Source of the DNA: Pedobacter sp. JY14-1
GTDB lineage: Bacteria; Bacteroidota; Bacteroidia; Sphingobacteriales; Sphingobacteriaceae
Assembly (NCBI RefSeq): GCF_029269825.1
Contig: NZ_JARJHU010000008.1
Span: 682,001 to 746,000, forward strand
DNA length: 64,000 bases
Reading direction: 5' to 3'
Shown here: piece after piece, positions 16,172-24,812 of the stretch
Numbering within the stretch: position 1 is the first letter of the stretch
Layout: every line of letters starts with the position of its first letter
Notes under the pieces: generated by a model
Told to the model about the DNA's origin: nothing
Database searches by the model: none
The model's input: the letters and a program-made list of their open reading frames with translations, nothing else
Made by a program: the position numbers and the translations under genes

Positions 16172-17917
16172 ATGTTAAGAACAACTACTTGCGGCGCTTT
16201 GACGATCAGTAATTTAGGGGAAACAGTTACCCTCTGCGGATGGGTACAGAAATCCAGGGACCTGGGCGGGATGACTTTCATTGATATCCGGGACCGCTAT
16301 GGCATCACTCAGCTGGTATTTAATATGGATGACGATCAGGACCTCTGCAAAGCTGCCCGTAATCTCGGCCGGGAATTTGTGATCAGCGCAACAGGCATGG
16401 TGGTCGAACGTTCCAATAAGAACCTGAAAATACCCACGGGCGAGATCGAGATTAAAATGACTGGTCTCAACGTACTTAATGCCGCCAAACTGCCCCCGTT
16501 CCTGATCGAGGACGAGACCGATGGCGGTGACGACCTGAGGATGAAATACCGTTATCTGGACCTGCGCAGGAATCCGGTACGCAATAACATGGTTTTGCGC
16601 CATAAGATGGCCCAGGCTGTGCGCCGCTACCTTGACGCAAAGGATTTTATAGAAGTAGAAACTCCGGTACTGATCAAGTCCACACCAGAAGGAGCCCGGG
16701 ACTTCGTCGTACCCAGCCGCATGAACCCCGGTGAATTCTATGCATTGCCCCAATCCCCGCAGACCTTCAAACAATTGCTGATGGTATCCGGCTTTGACCG
16801 CTATTTCCAGATCGTGAAATGTTTCCGGGACGAAGACCTGAGGGCAGACCGTCAGCCGGAATTTACCCAGATCGACTGTGAGATGTCATTCATCGAGCAG
16901 GAAGACATTTTGAATGTTTTTGAAGGCCTTATACGCACCCTTTTCAAAGAGATCAAAGGTATTGATCTGCCAGAAGTGCCCCGTATGCAATACTCAGATG
17001 CCATGCGCCTTTATGGTTCCGACAAACCAGATACCCGTTTCGGTATGCAATTCACCGAGCTGAATGATGTAGTAAAGGGAAAAGACTTCGCCGTGTTCGA
17101 CAACGCGGAACTGGTGGTGGGTATCAACGCCAAAGGCTGCGCGGGTTATACCCGCAAGCAGATGGATGAACTGACCGACTTTATCCGGCGCCCGCAAATC
17201 GGGGGCACCGGTCTTATTTATATGCGCCATAATGAGGACGGGTCCCTGAAGTCTTCTGTAGATAAGTTTTATGACGAAGCGTCCCTGAAACTTTGGGCCC
17301 AAGCCTTTAACACTGAGCCAGGTGACCTGGTTCTGATCATGGCCGGGCAAAAAGACAAGGTAAGAAAACAACTGAACGAGCTCCGTCTGGAAATGGGCAC
17401 CAGGCTTGGCCTGAGAGATAAAAATACCTTTAGCGCACTTTGGGTACTGGACTTCCCTTTACTGGAATGGGACGAAGAAAGCAATCGTTATCATGCCATG
17501 CACCACCCGTTCACTTCTCCGAAACCTGAGGACATTGACATGCTGGACACAGCCCCGGGCGAAGTCCGTGCCAACGCCTATGATATGGTCATCAATGGTA
17601 CAGAGATCGGTGGCGGCTCTATCCGTATCCACGACCGGGAGCTGCAATCGCTGATGTTCAGACATCTCGGTTTCTCGGCTGAGGAAGCACAGAAGCAGTT
17701 TGGTTTCCTGATGGATGCCTTTGAGTTCGGCGCCCCTCCGCATGGCGGGATCGCCTTTGGCTTCGACAGGTTATGTTCTATTTTCGCAGGACTGGACAGT
17801 ATCCGCGACGTGATCGCCTTCCCCAAGAACAATTCCGGAAGGGACGTGATGATCGACAGCCCCGCAACCATAGACCAAAAGCAAATGAACGAACTGAAGA
17901 TCAGGTCTGTCCTGTAA
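16172..17917 (+). CDS. aspS: Aspartyl-tRNA synthetase
   Basis: A class II synthetase of 581 residues: N-terminal OB anticodon-binding domain (VTLCGWVQKSRDLGGMTFIDIRD), the catalytic core with motif 2 (FQIVKCFRDEDLRADRQPEFTQ), a GAD insertion domain typical of bacterial AspRS, and motif 3 (GIAFGFDRL). The length is that of full bacterial AspRS. It is a single gene between the sigma operon (divergent) and the NtrC operon (convergent), ending at a strong shared terminator. Confidence 0.97.
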   Translation: MLRTTTCGALTISNLGETVTLCGWVQKSRDLGGMTFIDIRDRYGITQLVFNMDDDQDLCKAARNLGREFVISATGMVVERSNKNLKIPTGEIEIKMTGLNVLNAAKLPPFLIEDETDGGDDLRMKYRYLDLRRNPVRNNMVLRHKMAQAVRRYLDAKDFIEVETPVLIKSTPEGARDFVVPSRMNPGEFYALPQSPQTFKQLLMVSGFDRYFQIVKCFRDEDLRADRQPEFTQIDCEMSFIEQEDILNVFEGLIRTLFKEIKGIDLPEVPRMQYSDAMRLYGSDKPDTRFGMQFTELNDVVKGKDFAVFDNAELVVGINAKGCAGYTRKQMDELTDFIRRPQIGGTGLIYMRHNEDGSLKSSVDKFYDEASLKLWAQAFNTEPGDLVLIMAGQKDKVRKQLNELRLEMGTRLGLRDKNTFSALWVLDFPLLEWDEESNRYHAMHHPFTSPKPEDIDMLDTAPGEVRANAYDMVINGTEIGGGSIRIHDRELQSLMFRHLGFSAEEAQKQFGFLMDAFEFGAPPHGGIAFGFDRLCSIFAGLDSIRDVIAFPKNNSGRDVMIDSPATIDQKQMNELKIRSVL

Positions 17918-17930
17918 ACAGACAGATACC

Positions 17931-17968
17931 AAACAAAAAGGGCCGCGCATGCGCGGCCCTTTTTGTTT
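17931..17968. terminator. Bidirectional terminator after aspS
   Basis: A 38-base perfect palindrome. The GGGCCGCGCA/TGCGCGGCCC core is flanked by AAACAAAAA and TTTTTGTTT, giving a strong hairpin with a U-tract in both directions. Confidence 0.95.
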
Positions 17969-17972
17969 AAGG

Positions 17973-18422
17973 TCAGTACGATTCACTGTCCGGCGGAATA
18001 CCATAGTCGATGACCGTCTCAGTCTTTACCTTTTTCTTTTTAGCGCCGGTAAACCACGACTTTACCGAATTGAAAATTGCCGAAAGATGTTCTGCGTCCA
18101 GGGCTTTGCCAACCTTGCCGGAAGCAAGTCCGACAACAGCCTTGGTCAGGATACCCGATCCACGGAATAAGGTACTGTTCATCAGCAAGGGCAATACCCA
18201 TGACATAATCGTACTGCTGATATTGTATTTTTCGTCAACCTTAAGCAGCGCCGACGGTGCAGCATACTTCTTAATGACCGCACCGGGAGTGAACTGGTGC
18301 AGATAAATCTTCACGTCTTTCACCAGCATTTCCCCCTGAAGGGTATGCTCCGCTTTCAGCTGGCAGACCATTGCATGCAGCTCTTCCAGGTTCTTAATGT
18401 CATATTTTCTGCTCTTCCTCAT
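17973..18422 (-). CDS. Hypothetical protein, last gene of the holin-YtxH run
   Basis: I do not recognise a family. From the ATG at 18420-18422 it has 149 residues; a longer frame to 18647 is only an antisense-style extension of the upstream gene. The N-terminus (KSRKYDIKNLEELHAMVCQL) is charged and helical, followed by a segment of modest hydrophobicity (ISSTIMSWVLPLLMN, ILTKAVVGLASGKVGKAL) and a lysine-rich tail (SWFTGAKKKKVKTE). It overlaps the holin-like gene by 23 bases, which suggests coupled translation. Position suggests a membrane-associated partner of the holin-like and YtxH proteins. Confidence 0.6.
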   Translation of the reverse strand: MRKSRKYDIKNLEELHAMVCQLKAEHTLQGEMLVKDVKIYLHQFTPGAVIKKYAAPSALLKVDEKYNISSTIMSWVLPLLMNSTLFRGSGILTKAVVGLASGKVGKALDAEHLSAIFNSVKSWFTGAKKKKVKTETVIDYGIPPDSESY

Positions 18423-18783
18423 CTTTATCTGCCAGTTTGTTGAAGTAATTCCTGATGGTAAAATTGATGATCGCCTTTTCGATAAATTTGTCCTTCGTCC
18501 AGTATACCAGTAAAGCCAGGAACAGGTAGATCGCCGCAACGCAGCCAAAACCCCTGGTAAAACTGCCCAATATATCCGACAGGAAAAAAGCCAGGGTAAC
18601 TGTTCCGAACAAAAAGGCCAGCACAAAGCAGACGACGACCGTAGCATTGGTCACCAGGTCAGCAAATATCTTTGAGGTCTTTTCCAAAAGATACAGCCTG
18701 GTATGCGCAATGCGCGTGTCCAGGTAGGCCTGGACATCATGGTACAGGTCTTCAATACTCTTTTCTTTGTCTCGTTGCTCCAT
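18400..18783 (-). CDS. Phage-holin-family-like membrane protein
   Basis: A 127-residue protein with a charged helical N-terminus (IEDLYHDVQAYLDTRIAHTRLYLLEK) and two transmembrane helices (about 46-70 VVVCFVLAFLFGTVTLAFF and 77-95 GFGCVAAIYLFLALLVYW). It resembles the Holin-X/DUF1469 family, which despite the name is found as chromosomal genes beside YtxH in many Bacteroidota; the function is unknown. It sits 19 bases after the ytxH gene. No phage genes lie nearby, so lytic function is unlikely. Confidence 0.75.
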   Translation of the reverse strand: MEQRDKEKSIEDLYHDVQAYLDTRIAHTRLYLLEKTSKIFADLVTNATVVVCFVLAFLFGTVTLAFFLSDILGSFTRGFGCVAAIYLFLALLVYWTKDKFIEKAIINFTIRNYFNKLADKDEEEQKI

Positions 18784-18802
18784 CGGTTGTGTTCAGGCGT
18801 CC

Positions 18803-19069
18803 CTATGCGTGTTCGATATCGTCTGCAAATTCTTCCTCTGTCTGGCGGAGTTTGCTTTTCACTGAACCAACCACCTTGTCCTTCAGCGCATTCAGGCTGT
18901 TGATTTCATCAGCAGCACGATCTTTGATCGACTCGCCAAGATCTTTCAGCGACTGGCTTAGTTTGTCACGAGTCTCACTTCCCTTATCCGGTGCGAACAA
19001 GAGTCCCAATGCCGCTCCGGCAGCTAAACCAGCCAGTAAGGCTACCAATACTTTTGAATTGTCATTCAT
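18803..19069 (-). CDS. YtxH-domain protein
   Basis: An 88-residue protein beginning with one glycine/alanine-rich transmembrane helix (VLVALLAGLAAGAALGLLFAP) that ends in the YtxH hallmark LFAPDKGSETRDKL, followed by a charged amphipathic helical tail. YtxH proteins are general-stress proteins of unknown activity, sometimes labelled gas-vesicle proteins. It sits between the AI-2E-family gene and the holin-like gene on the same strand. Confidence 0.85.
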   Translation of the reverse strand: MNDNSKVLVALLAGLAAGAALGLLFAPDKGSETRDKLSQSLKDLGESIKDRAADEINSLNALKDKVVGSVKSKLRQTEEEFADDIEHA

Positions 19070-19114
19070 GATTCCTTGTAATTTTTGTTAAACAATCAGT
19101 TGCTGGAACTTTTA

Positions 19115-20167
19115 CTATAACTCGTCTTGTTCCGAAATTGTTTTTATTCTTTCGAGTCTTTCGGAAGCCATAGCACTCGTTTCATATATTTTGACCAATA
19201 ATACGAAATAAGAGATTAATAGCGGGCCGAAAACGAGGCCTAAAATTCCGAAGAGAGGTATACCAATAACCACGCCAAGTACCGTGATTACAGGATGGAT
19301 ATTACCTACACGTTTAGCGATCATGAACCTCAATACATTATCGATGTTAATAATGACCACAAAACCAAAGATCAGCATTGCCCAGCCTGAAAAATTGTTG
19401 CCATTGGCAATCTGTACTAAAGCCGCAGGCACAAAGACAACCGGAGGACCCAATACCGGCACAAATGAGATAAACGTTGTAATCACTCCCCAGAACATAG
19501 GGTCCCGGTATCCCAGCACATAAAAGGACAGCCCGACCAGAGCGCCCTGAACCATCGCAATGAATCCCTGCCCAAGCACATTGGCATAGGTTGTATTGCG
19601 CATTTCTTCCGCGAAACGCTGCGCATTCTGGGCCCTGAAAGGGGCGTATTTCAGCAAGGCCCCTTCAAACTTCTCCCGCTCTACCAGCATAAAATACAGC
19701 AGAAAATACATCAGCAACAGGCCAAGTACAATATTGAAGGCCCCTGAGATCAGCGAAGGGAAAAGCCCTGTTGCCCATACACCCGCCTTTTGCAGCCCAT
19801 CTTCCACCAGATCCTGCAAATCTCCGCTGATCGGCAGCAGATGTTTAAGTTTATACAACGTATCCTTGAAATATCCGGGATTGTTCTGCAGTTCAGCGAT
19901 CTTTTCCAGAACCATACTGCTCAGCCCATAAAACGGCAATACAAGCACGACAACTGAAACAAACAGCAGAAGCACAGCAGCTACGCCCCGGTTAAACCTC
20001 TTGCCGGAAGTCAGGTAGATAAATCCGGGGCGCAGAATCGTATAGAGGACCAGGGTGCTCAGAATAGCGCCGAATATTCCCTGTAACGAGTACAGAATGA
20101 TAATGCCCAGTACAATGATGATCAACAGGTTGATCTGGGTCCGCTGTTTATAGTTAAATATTGACAT
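19115..20167 (-). CDS. AI-2E family transporter (PerM/YdiK type)
   Basis: A 350-residue membrane protein with about eight helices. Signatures include TILRPGFIYLTSGKRFNRGVAA and the C-terminal FVPVLGPPVVFVPAALVQI and GVVIGIPLFGILGLVFGPLL. The family name reflects TqsA, but members carry out other efflux or ion-exchange roles, so autoinducer transport should not be assumed. It begins 9 bases after the REC-PAS kinase gene and is probably in the same transcript. Confidence 0.88.
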   Translation of the reverse strand: MSIFNYKQRTQINLLIIIVLGIIILYSLQGIFGAILSTLVLYTILRPGFIYLTSGKRFNRGVAAVLLLFVSVVVLVLPFYGLSSMVLEKIAELQNNPGYFKDTLYKLKHLLPISGDLQDLVEDGLQKAGVWATGLFPSLISGAFNIVLGLLLMYFLLYFMLVEREKFEGALLKYAPFRAQNAQRFAEEMRNTTYANVLGQGFIAMVQGALVGLSFYVLGYRDPMFWGVITTFISFVPVLGPPVVFVPAALVQIANGNNFSGWAMLIFGFVVIINIDNVLRFMIAKRVGNIHPVITVLGVVIGIPLFGILGLVFGPLLISYFVLLVKIYETSAMASERLERIKTISEQDEL

Positions 20168-20176
20168 TTTCCAAAC

Positions 20177-21634
20177 TTACTGCCAGACAGGCCCTTCATG
20201 ATATACCGGTATACGGATCAGGAACAGGCTTCCCTTATCCAGCGGCTTCAGCGCAATGCTTCCGTTGTGCGTTGTCAGGACACGCTGGGCATGGGTCAGG
20301 CCCAGGCCATTCGCCCGTTTCTTGGTGGTAAAGAAGGGTTCAAATATCTTATCTCTGTTTGCAGGGCTAACCCCGCCGCCGTTGTCTTCGATACGGATCT
20401 CAAACATCGCCTGATCAGAAGTACTCGAAATGCGTATTTCCTTCGGGTATGCAGACATGGCCTCTGCTGCATTCCTGATCACGCTACTCAGGGCCACCTT
20501 GATCTTTGCCTTGTCCAGCAGGACTTTATGTCCAGGTTCCTCCAATTCCCGGGTCAGCCGGATGCCATGTCCGACAATCAGTTCTTCAGCCTCTTTCAGC
20601 GTCTCCTCGATCACTTCACTGAGGCTGTGTCGCTGAAGGTTAAGCGTTTTCGTCTCTGTACTGGAAATAAAGTTCTGTATCAGCTGGCTTACACGGTCGC
20701 AGTTGGTCTTAATGATCTCCAGGCAACCCTGTACCGACTCATTATAGGAAAGCTCCTGGTCAGAGGCCAGTTCGTCTACCGCCAGGTTAATGGTAGACAA
20801 CGGGTCCCGGATCTCCTCTCCCAGTCCCTTGGCGATATGTTCCGAAATCGACATCTTACCCATGTTAACAGATTTTTCCTCGATATGTTTTCTGTAGCTA
20901 AGGTCGCGGATAATCGTATGATAGACCTCTGCCACGCTTACCAGATCGGTCTGGATAAAAGAAGACAAACTGCAATGGTAATACTGCCCCTCACGTCCCT
21001 TCAGTTCACATTCAAAATCGTTCAGTGAACCGTTCTTCTCCAGCAGGTTGCGGAATCGCTCTGCATCTTCAATACGCCTGAACAATATTGCATCGGGCAA
21101 CTGAAGCAATTCTCCGGGGCTATAGCCAAAAAATCTTTCCCCTGCCGGATTGATGCTATGTATCCTTCCTGCGGGGTCAGACACCAGGATCGGATCATTG
21201 GCCTGCTCAAACACGGCCCTGTAACGACGCTCACTGTCCCGGACTGCCTTCAACCCCGCCGCCTGCTTCATTGAATAACGGATACTTCTTTCCAGAACAC
21301 CAGCATCGATATCATCCTTCACCAGATAGTCGGCCGCTCCCAGGTCCATGGCCTGTTCATCAATATTCCGGTCACCTTTACCGGTAAGAATGATGATCGG
21401 CTCCATACAACCAGAATTGATGGCTTCTTTCAGCAGGTCTATGCCAGTTCTCTTTCCCAGCCTGTAATCGACCAGGTATACATCATATGCCCGTTTAAGT
21501 ACTCCTCCGATTCCCTTCTCATAACTATCGGCCCAGTCCAGCTGAAAGGCCGCCCCCAGCTTCCTGAATACCGTTCTGGTCAGCACATAATCATCCTCGT
21601 CGTCATCAATCAGTAAAACCTTTACCTGTTTCAT
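20177..21634 (-). CDS. REC-PAS-kinase protein lacking the H-box histidine
   Basis: A 485-residue protein with an N-terminal receiver domain (about 4-120, acceptor Asp56 in YLVDYRLG, Lys86), a PAS domain (about 135-250), a dimerisation helix and a HATPase_c domain (N box VIRNAAEAM, G1 EDNGGGV, F box FEPFFTTK, G2 GLGLTHAQRV). The usual H-box HExRxPL reads EEIRDPL, with Glu273 where the phospho-acceptor His belongs. The ATPase lobe looks intact, so the protein is either a pseudokinase or phosphorylates another protein's histidine. It lies 5 bases after a normal PAS kinase and is probably part of the same pathway. Confidence 0.85.
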   Translation of the reverse strand: MKQVKVLLIDDDEDDYVLTRTVFRKLGAAFQLDWADSYEKGIGGVLKRAYDVYLVDYRLGKRTGIDLLKEAINSGCMEPIIILTGKGDRNIDEQAMDLGAADYLVKDDIDAGVLERSIRYSMKQAAGLKAVRDSERRYRAVFEQANDPILVSDPAGRIHSINPAGERFFGYSPGELLQLPDAILFRRIEDAERFRNLLEKNGSLNDFECELKGREGQYYHCSLSSFIQTDLVSVAEVYHTIIRDLSYRKHIEEKSVNMGKMSISEHIAKGLGEEIRDPLSTINLAVDELASDQELSYNESVQGCLEIIKTNCDRVSQLIQNFISSTETKTLNLQRHSLSEVIEETLKEAEELIVGHGIRLTRELEEPGHKVLLDKAKIKVALSSVIRNAAEAMSAYPKEIRISSTSDQAMFEIRIEDNGGGVSPANRDKIFEPFFTTKKRANGLGLTHAQRVLTTHNGSIALKPLDKGSLFLIRIPVYHEGPVWQ

Positions 21635-21639
21635 TTATG

Positions 21640-23280
21640 TTATTGGTTCCTTTTAGTTTGTTTCACCGGTAGAAAAACGGTAAATACCGCTCCCTTGCCC
21701 TTTTGTCCTTCTGCACGGATCAACCCTGAGTGGTTATCCGCAATTTTTTTACAAATGGCCAGTCCAATCCCCGTGCCACTGTACTCGGCACGCGGGTTCA
21801 GCCTGTGGAAAATATCAAAGATGCGGCCCGCATCTTCCGCATCAAACCCGATCCCATTATCGCGGATGCTCAGCTCCGCATATTGCGCACCTGGAACCAG
21901 TTCCCCCGTTTCCAGTTCGTGGCCAAAGATCACCCTGCCGACTATAGAGATCTCCGGCAACCTGCCCGGTACCGTAAACTTAAGTGCATTGCCCAGCAGG
22001 TTCATAAAAAGCTGGTACAGCTGGGACTGAATCCCGTCTATGACCTGTTCAGCTTTCAGTTCCACTTTTGCCTGCTGCTGTTCAATGGTATAATCCAGGC
22101 TCTGCAGTACTTCCCGCAACAACACCCCTAGTTCAAGGGGGATAAAATCGCGGTGGGCCCTGGTCGCCCTGGAAAAGGCCAGCAGGTCATTGATCAATAT
22201 GCGCATGCGTTCTGCCGCATTGCCCATGCGTTCAAGATAATCCACGGCCTCAGTATTTTCCTGTTCTGGCAAAAGCGCCTTCAACCGCTCCCCAAAAGCC
22301 TTTATTTTTCTTAACGGCTCCTGCAGGTCATGTGAGGCTACATAAGCAAACTGCTCCAGCTCCTGATTCGACCTGTTCAATTCTGTCACCTTTTCCTCCA
22401 GCTGTACCTGTGCCTTTCGTAATTCAGTTACGTCCTGCGTATTACCAATATAAGCAAAATCGTTCAGACCGATCTTCCGGTATTCAGCAGTAGACAATAC
22501 ATACCTGATCTCGCCTGAAGGCCTGACGATACGGTAGCTCGTCCTGAAAGATCGCTTGGTCTTCAAAGCAGCCAGGAAATCGCGTGCGAAGAACCGCTGG
22601 TCTTCCTCATGTACCAGCGAAGCGTACCAGGGCAGACTTACGAACACCGAATGCGGCAGGAAACCATGAATATTGTACATTTCATCTGACCAGAGTAAAA
22701 ACTCCCGGTCTTCTATCCACTCCCAGCTGCCGTTGTGCGACACCATTTCTGCCTCCCGCAGCAGCGTCTCATTAATCTTCAGCTTCAGCACGGCCTCTTT
22801 TTGCTGTGTAATGTCCTGCAGGGTACCGACGAGTTTATTTTCCTGGACCATATAAAAGCCCTGGGCCAGCACATATTTCCTGATCCCGGAAGACAACATA
22901 ATCTGATACTCTACGGCAAAAGCAGACTGGTTGCGGATGGCAGACTGCAGTTCCTTGCTGACTTTCTCACGATATTCTGGGACAATATAGGCTTCACTTG
23001 CCGCTACCGTCAGCCCTGACTTCCTGTCTTCAATCCCGTAAATCCGGTACAGCTCCTCTGACCAGTTCAGCAGTTCCTGCTCCGGAAAATATTCCCAGGT
23101 CCCCAGGCTCGACACACGTCCGGCCAGGGACAGCAGTTCCGCCTTTGCGGAAAGCTGAACAACCTGTTTTTTCAGCGCCGATACTTCGTTCCTCATTCCC
23201 GCCGTTTTCCGCACTTCGCGAAAAATGCAATACAGCAACCCCAGTACAGCTGCAAAGGCTATGGCGGCTGTGATCAGCAA
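21640..23280 (-). CDS. Membrane-anchored PAS-PAS histidine kinase
   Basis: This 546-residue kinase has an N-terminal transmembrane helix (LITAAIAFAAVLGLLYCIF), a short coiled coil, two PAS/PAC domains (about 50-165 and 175-295, ending in VGTLQDITQQKE and IGNTQDVTELRK), a HisKA with a normal H-box (ASHDLQEPLRKIKAFGERL) and HATPase_c (NLLGNALKFT, DNGIGFDAEDAGRIFD, GTGIGLAICKKI). It lacks a periplasmic sensor domain, so the signal is probably internal or membrane-borne. It starts 3 bases after the stop of the NtrC-type regulator, its likely partner. Confidence 0.9.
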   Translation of the reverse strand: MLITAAIAFAAVLGLLYCIFREVRKTAGMRNEVSALKKQVVQLSAKAELLSLAGRVSSLGTWEYFPEQELLNWSEELYRIYGIEDRKSGLTVAASEAYIVPEYREKVSKELQSAIRNQSAFAVEYQIMLSSGIRKYVLAQGFYMVQENKLVGTLQDITQQKEAVLKLKINETLLREAEMVSHNGSWEWIEDREFLLWSDEMYNIHGFLPHSVFVSLPWYASLVHEEDQRFFARDFLAALKTKRSFRTSYRIVRPSGEIRYVLSTAEYRKIGLNDFAYIGNTQDVTELRKAQVQLEEKVTELNRSNQELEQFAYVASHDLQEPLRKIKAFGERLKALLPEQENTEAVDYLERMGNAAERMRILINDLLAFSRATRAHRDFIPLELGVLLREVLQSLDYTIEQQQAKVELKAEQVIDGIQSQLYQLFMNLLGNALKFTVPGRLPEISIVGRVIFGHELETGELVPGAQYAELSIRDNGIGFDAEDAGRIFDIFHRLNPRAEYSGTGIGLAICKKIADNHSGLIRAEGQKGKGAVFTVFLPVKQTKRNQ

Positions 23281-23283
23281 GGT

Positions 23284-24684
23284 TTAATTTTCAAGGTTGA
23301 TCGCCTTCATTTTGTTGTATAAAGTCTTTCGGTCTATATTCAGTACCTTGGCCGCTTTGGTCTTGTTAAAATTGACCTCGCGCAAAACCCTGAGGATCGT
23401 TTCGTACTCGGCCTCCTGGGCCGCATTTTTCAGGTCTCTGGGTTTTTCCGTCTTCGTGATCGAGTTTTCTATTGCCGTTGCCTTGGCATAGGTAGAGATC
23501 TCCAATGGCAATGCCTTTACCTGGATGATGTCTGTCTCCGCAAGCAAAGCAGCCCTTCTGACCACATTTTTGAGTTCCCTGACATTGCCCGGCCAGTTAT
23601 AGGTAAGGAAACATTCTTCCACTTCTTCCGAAAAGCCCTTCACATTTTTCCCGAGATCATGGTTGGCCATTTCCAGAAAGGTACCGGCAAAGATCATAAT
23701 GTCCTTGCCCCTGTTGCGCAACGGCGGCAGATCAATGGAAAATTCATTGAACCGGTGAAAAAGATCTTCCCTGAACCTTCCCTTCTGAATAGCGGCCGAC
23801 AGGTTCTCGTTGGTCGCCACAATAATACGTACATCCAGATCGATCTCCTTGGTACTGCCGATACGCTTGATCTTACGTTCCTGCACTGTCCTCAGCAACG
23901 CTGCCTGGATATCATAAGACAGGTTGCCCACTTCATCCAGAAACAGCGTACCTCCGTTTGCCATCTCAAAATGCCCGATCTTGGTGAATAACGCTCCGGT
24001 AAATGAGCCCTTTTCATGTCCGAAAAATTCGCTGCCCGCAAGCTCCTTCGTCAGAGAACCGCAGTCCATAGCCACAAAGGGATTGTTCTTCCTTGGGCTG
24101 TTCAAATGTATTGCCTTAGCCACCGATTCCTTCCCTGTGCCGCTTTCCCCCATCAGGATCACGCTGTAAGGCGTCGGGGCTACCAGCTGGATCTGCTTCA
24201 TCAGTTCACGGGAAGCAGGGCTGTTTCCGGACACAAAGTTTTCCGCCGGGCTATAGGTCAGTTTAGCGGACTTCTGCTTGGGAGCATCCTGCGCCGGTTC
24301 CAGAGCAGCCGTGTTCAGGGCAAGCTGCGTTTCTATGGCCTTGTTGATGGTGTTCAGGATCTCATCGGGATACAATGGCTTGGTAATGTAGTCATAGGCA
24401 CCCAGCTTGATCAGTTCTACTGCCAGTTTGATGTCGGAATATCCCGTAATAATGATCACTCCTGTGCTCGGGTATTTTTCCTTGATCCTGATCAGCATTT
24501 CCTTGCCGTCTGTATCTTCCAGCCGGTAGTCGCACAATACAAGGTCATAGGACTCTTTGGTAAGGTATTCCATGGCGGCAACACCGCTTGTCGCAGTGGA
24601 AACACTGAAGGAATTTCTCATCAGGAATCTGGACAGGAGCACGCCGATGTTGACTTCATCATCGACGATCAATATCTTTCTCAT
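23284..24684 (-). CDS. Sigma-54-dependent response regulator, NtrC family
   Basis: A 466-residue activator with an N-terminal receiver (Asp52 in LVLCDYRLED), a central AAA+ domain (Walker A GESGTGKES at 180-188, Walker B LFLDEVGNL, sigma-54 contact loop GSFTGA at 227-232) and a C-terminal Fis-type helix-turn-helix (FNKTKAAKVLNIDRKTLYNKM). The contact loop has Ser in place of the second residue of GAFTGA, a known tolerated variant. It is first in a minus-strand run through two kinases and AI-2E, YtxH and holin-like genes, which may be its own targets. Confidence 0.93.
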   Translation of the reverse strand: MRKILIVDDEVNIGVLLSRFLMRNSFSVSTATSGVAAMEYLTKESYDLVLCDYRLEDTDGKEMLIRIKEKYPSTGVIIITGYSDIKLAVELIKLGAYDYITKPLYPDEILNTINKAIETQLALNTAALEPAQDAPKQKSAKLTYSPAENFVSGNSPASRELMKQIQLVAPTPYSVILMGESGTGKESVAKAIHLNSPRKNNPFVAMDCGSLTKELAGSEFFGHEKGSFTGALFTKIGHFEMANGGTLFLDEVGNLSYDIQAALLRTVQERKIKRIGSTKEIDLDVRIIVATNENLSAAIQKGRFREDLFHRFNEFSIDLPPLRNRGKDIMIFAGTFLEMANHDLGKNVKGFSEEVEECFLTYNWPGNVRELKNVVRRAALLAETDIIQVKALPLEISTYAKATAIENSITKTEKPRDLKNAAQEAEYETILRVLREVNFNKTKAAKVLNIDRKTLYNKMKAINLEN

Positions 24685-24812
24685 AGGGCCAGGGTTAAGG
24701 CGTTCTTTACTGGGAAATAAATATAGTTAGTTTTTCTTTAGTGGGAAATTTTCTCTACACTTTTTAACAAAAAATCCCCCAATATCAACGACAACCTACT
24801 GATAATCAATGC

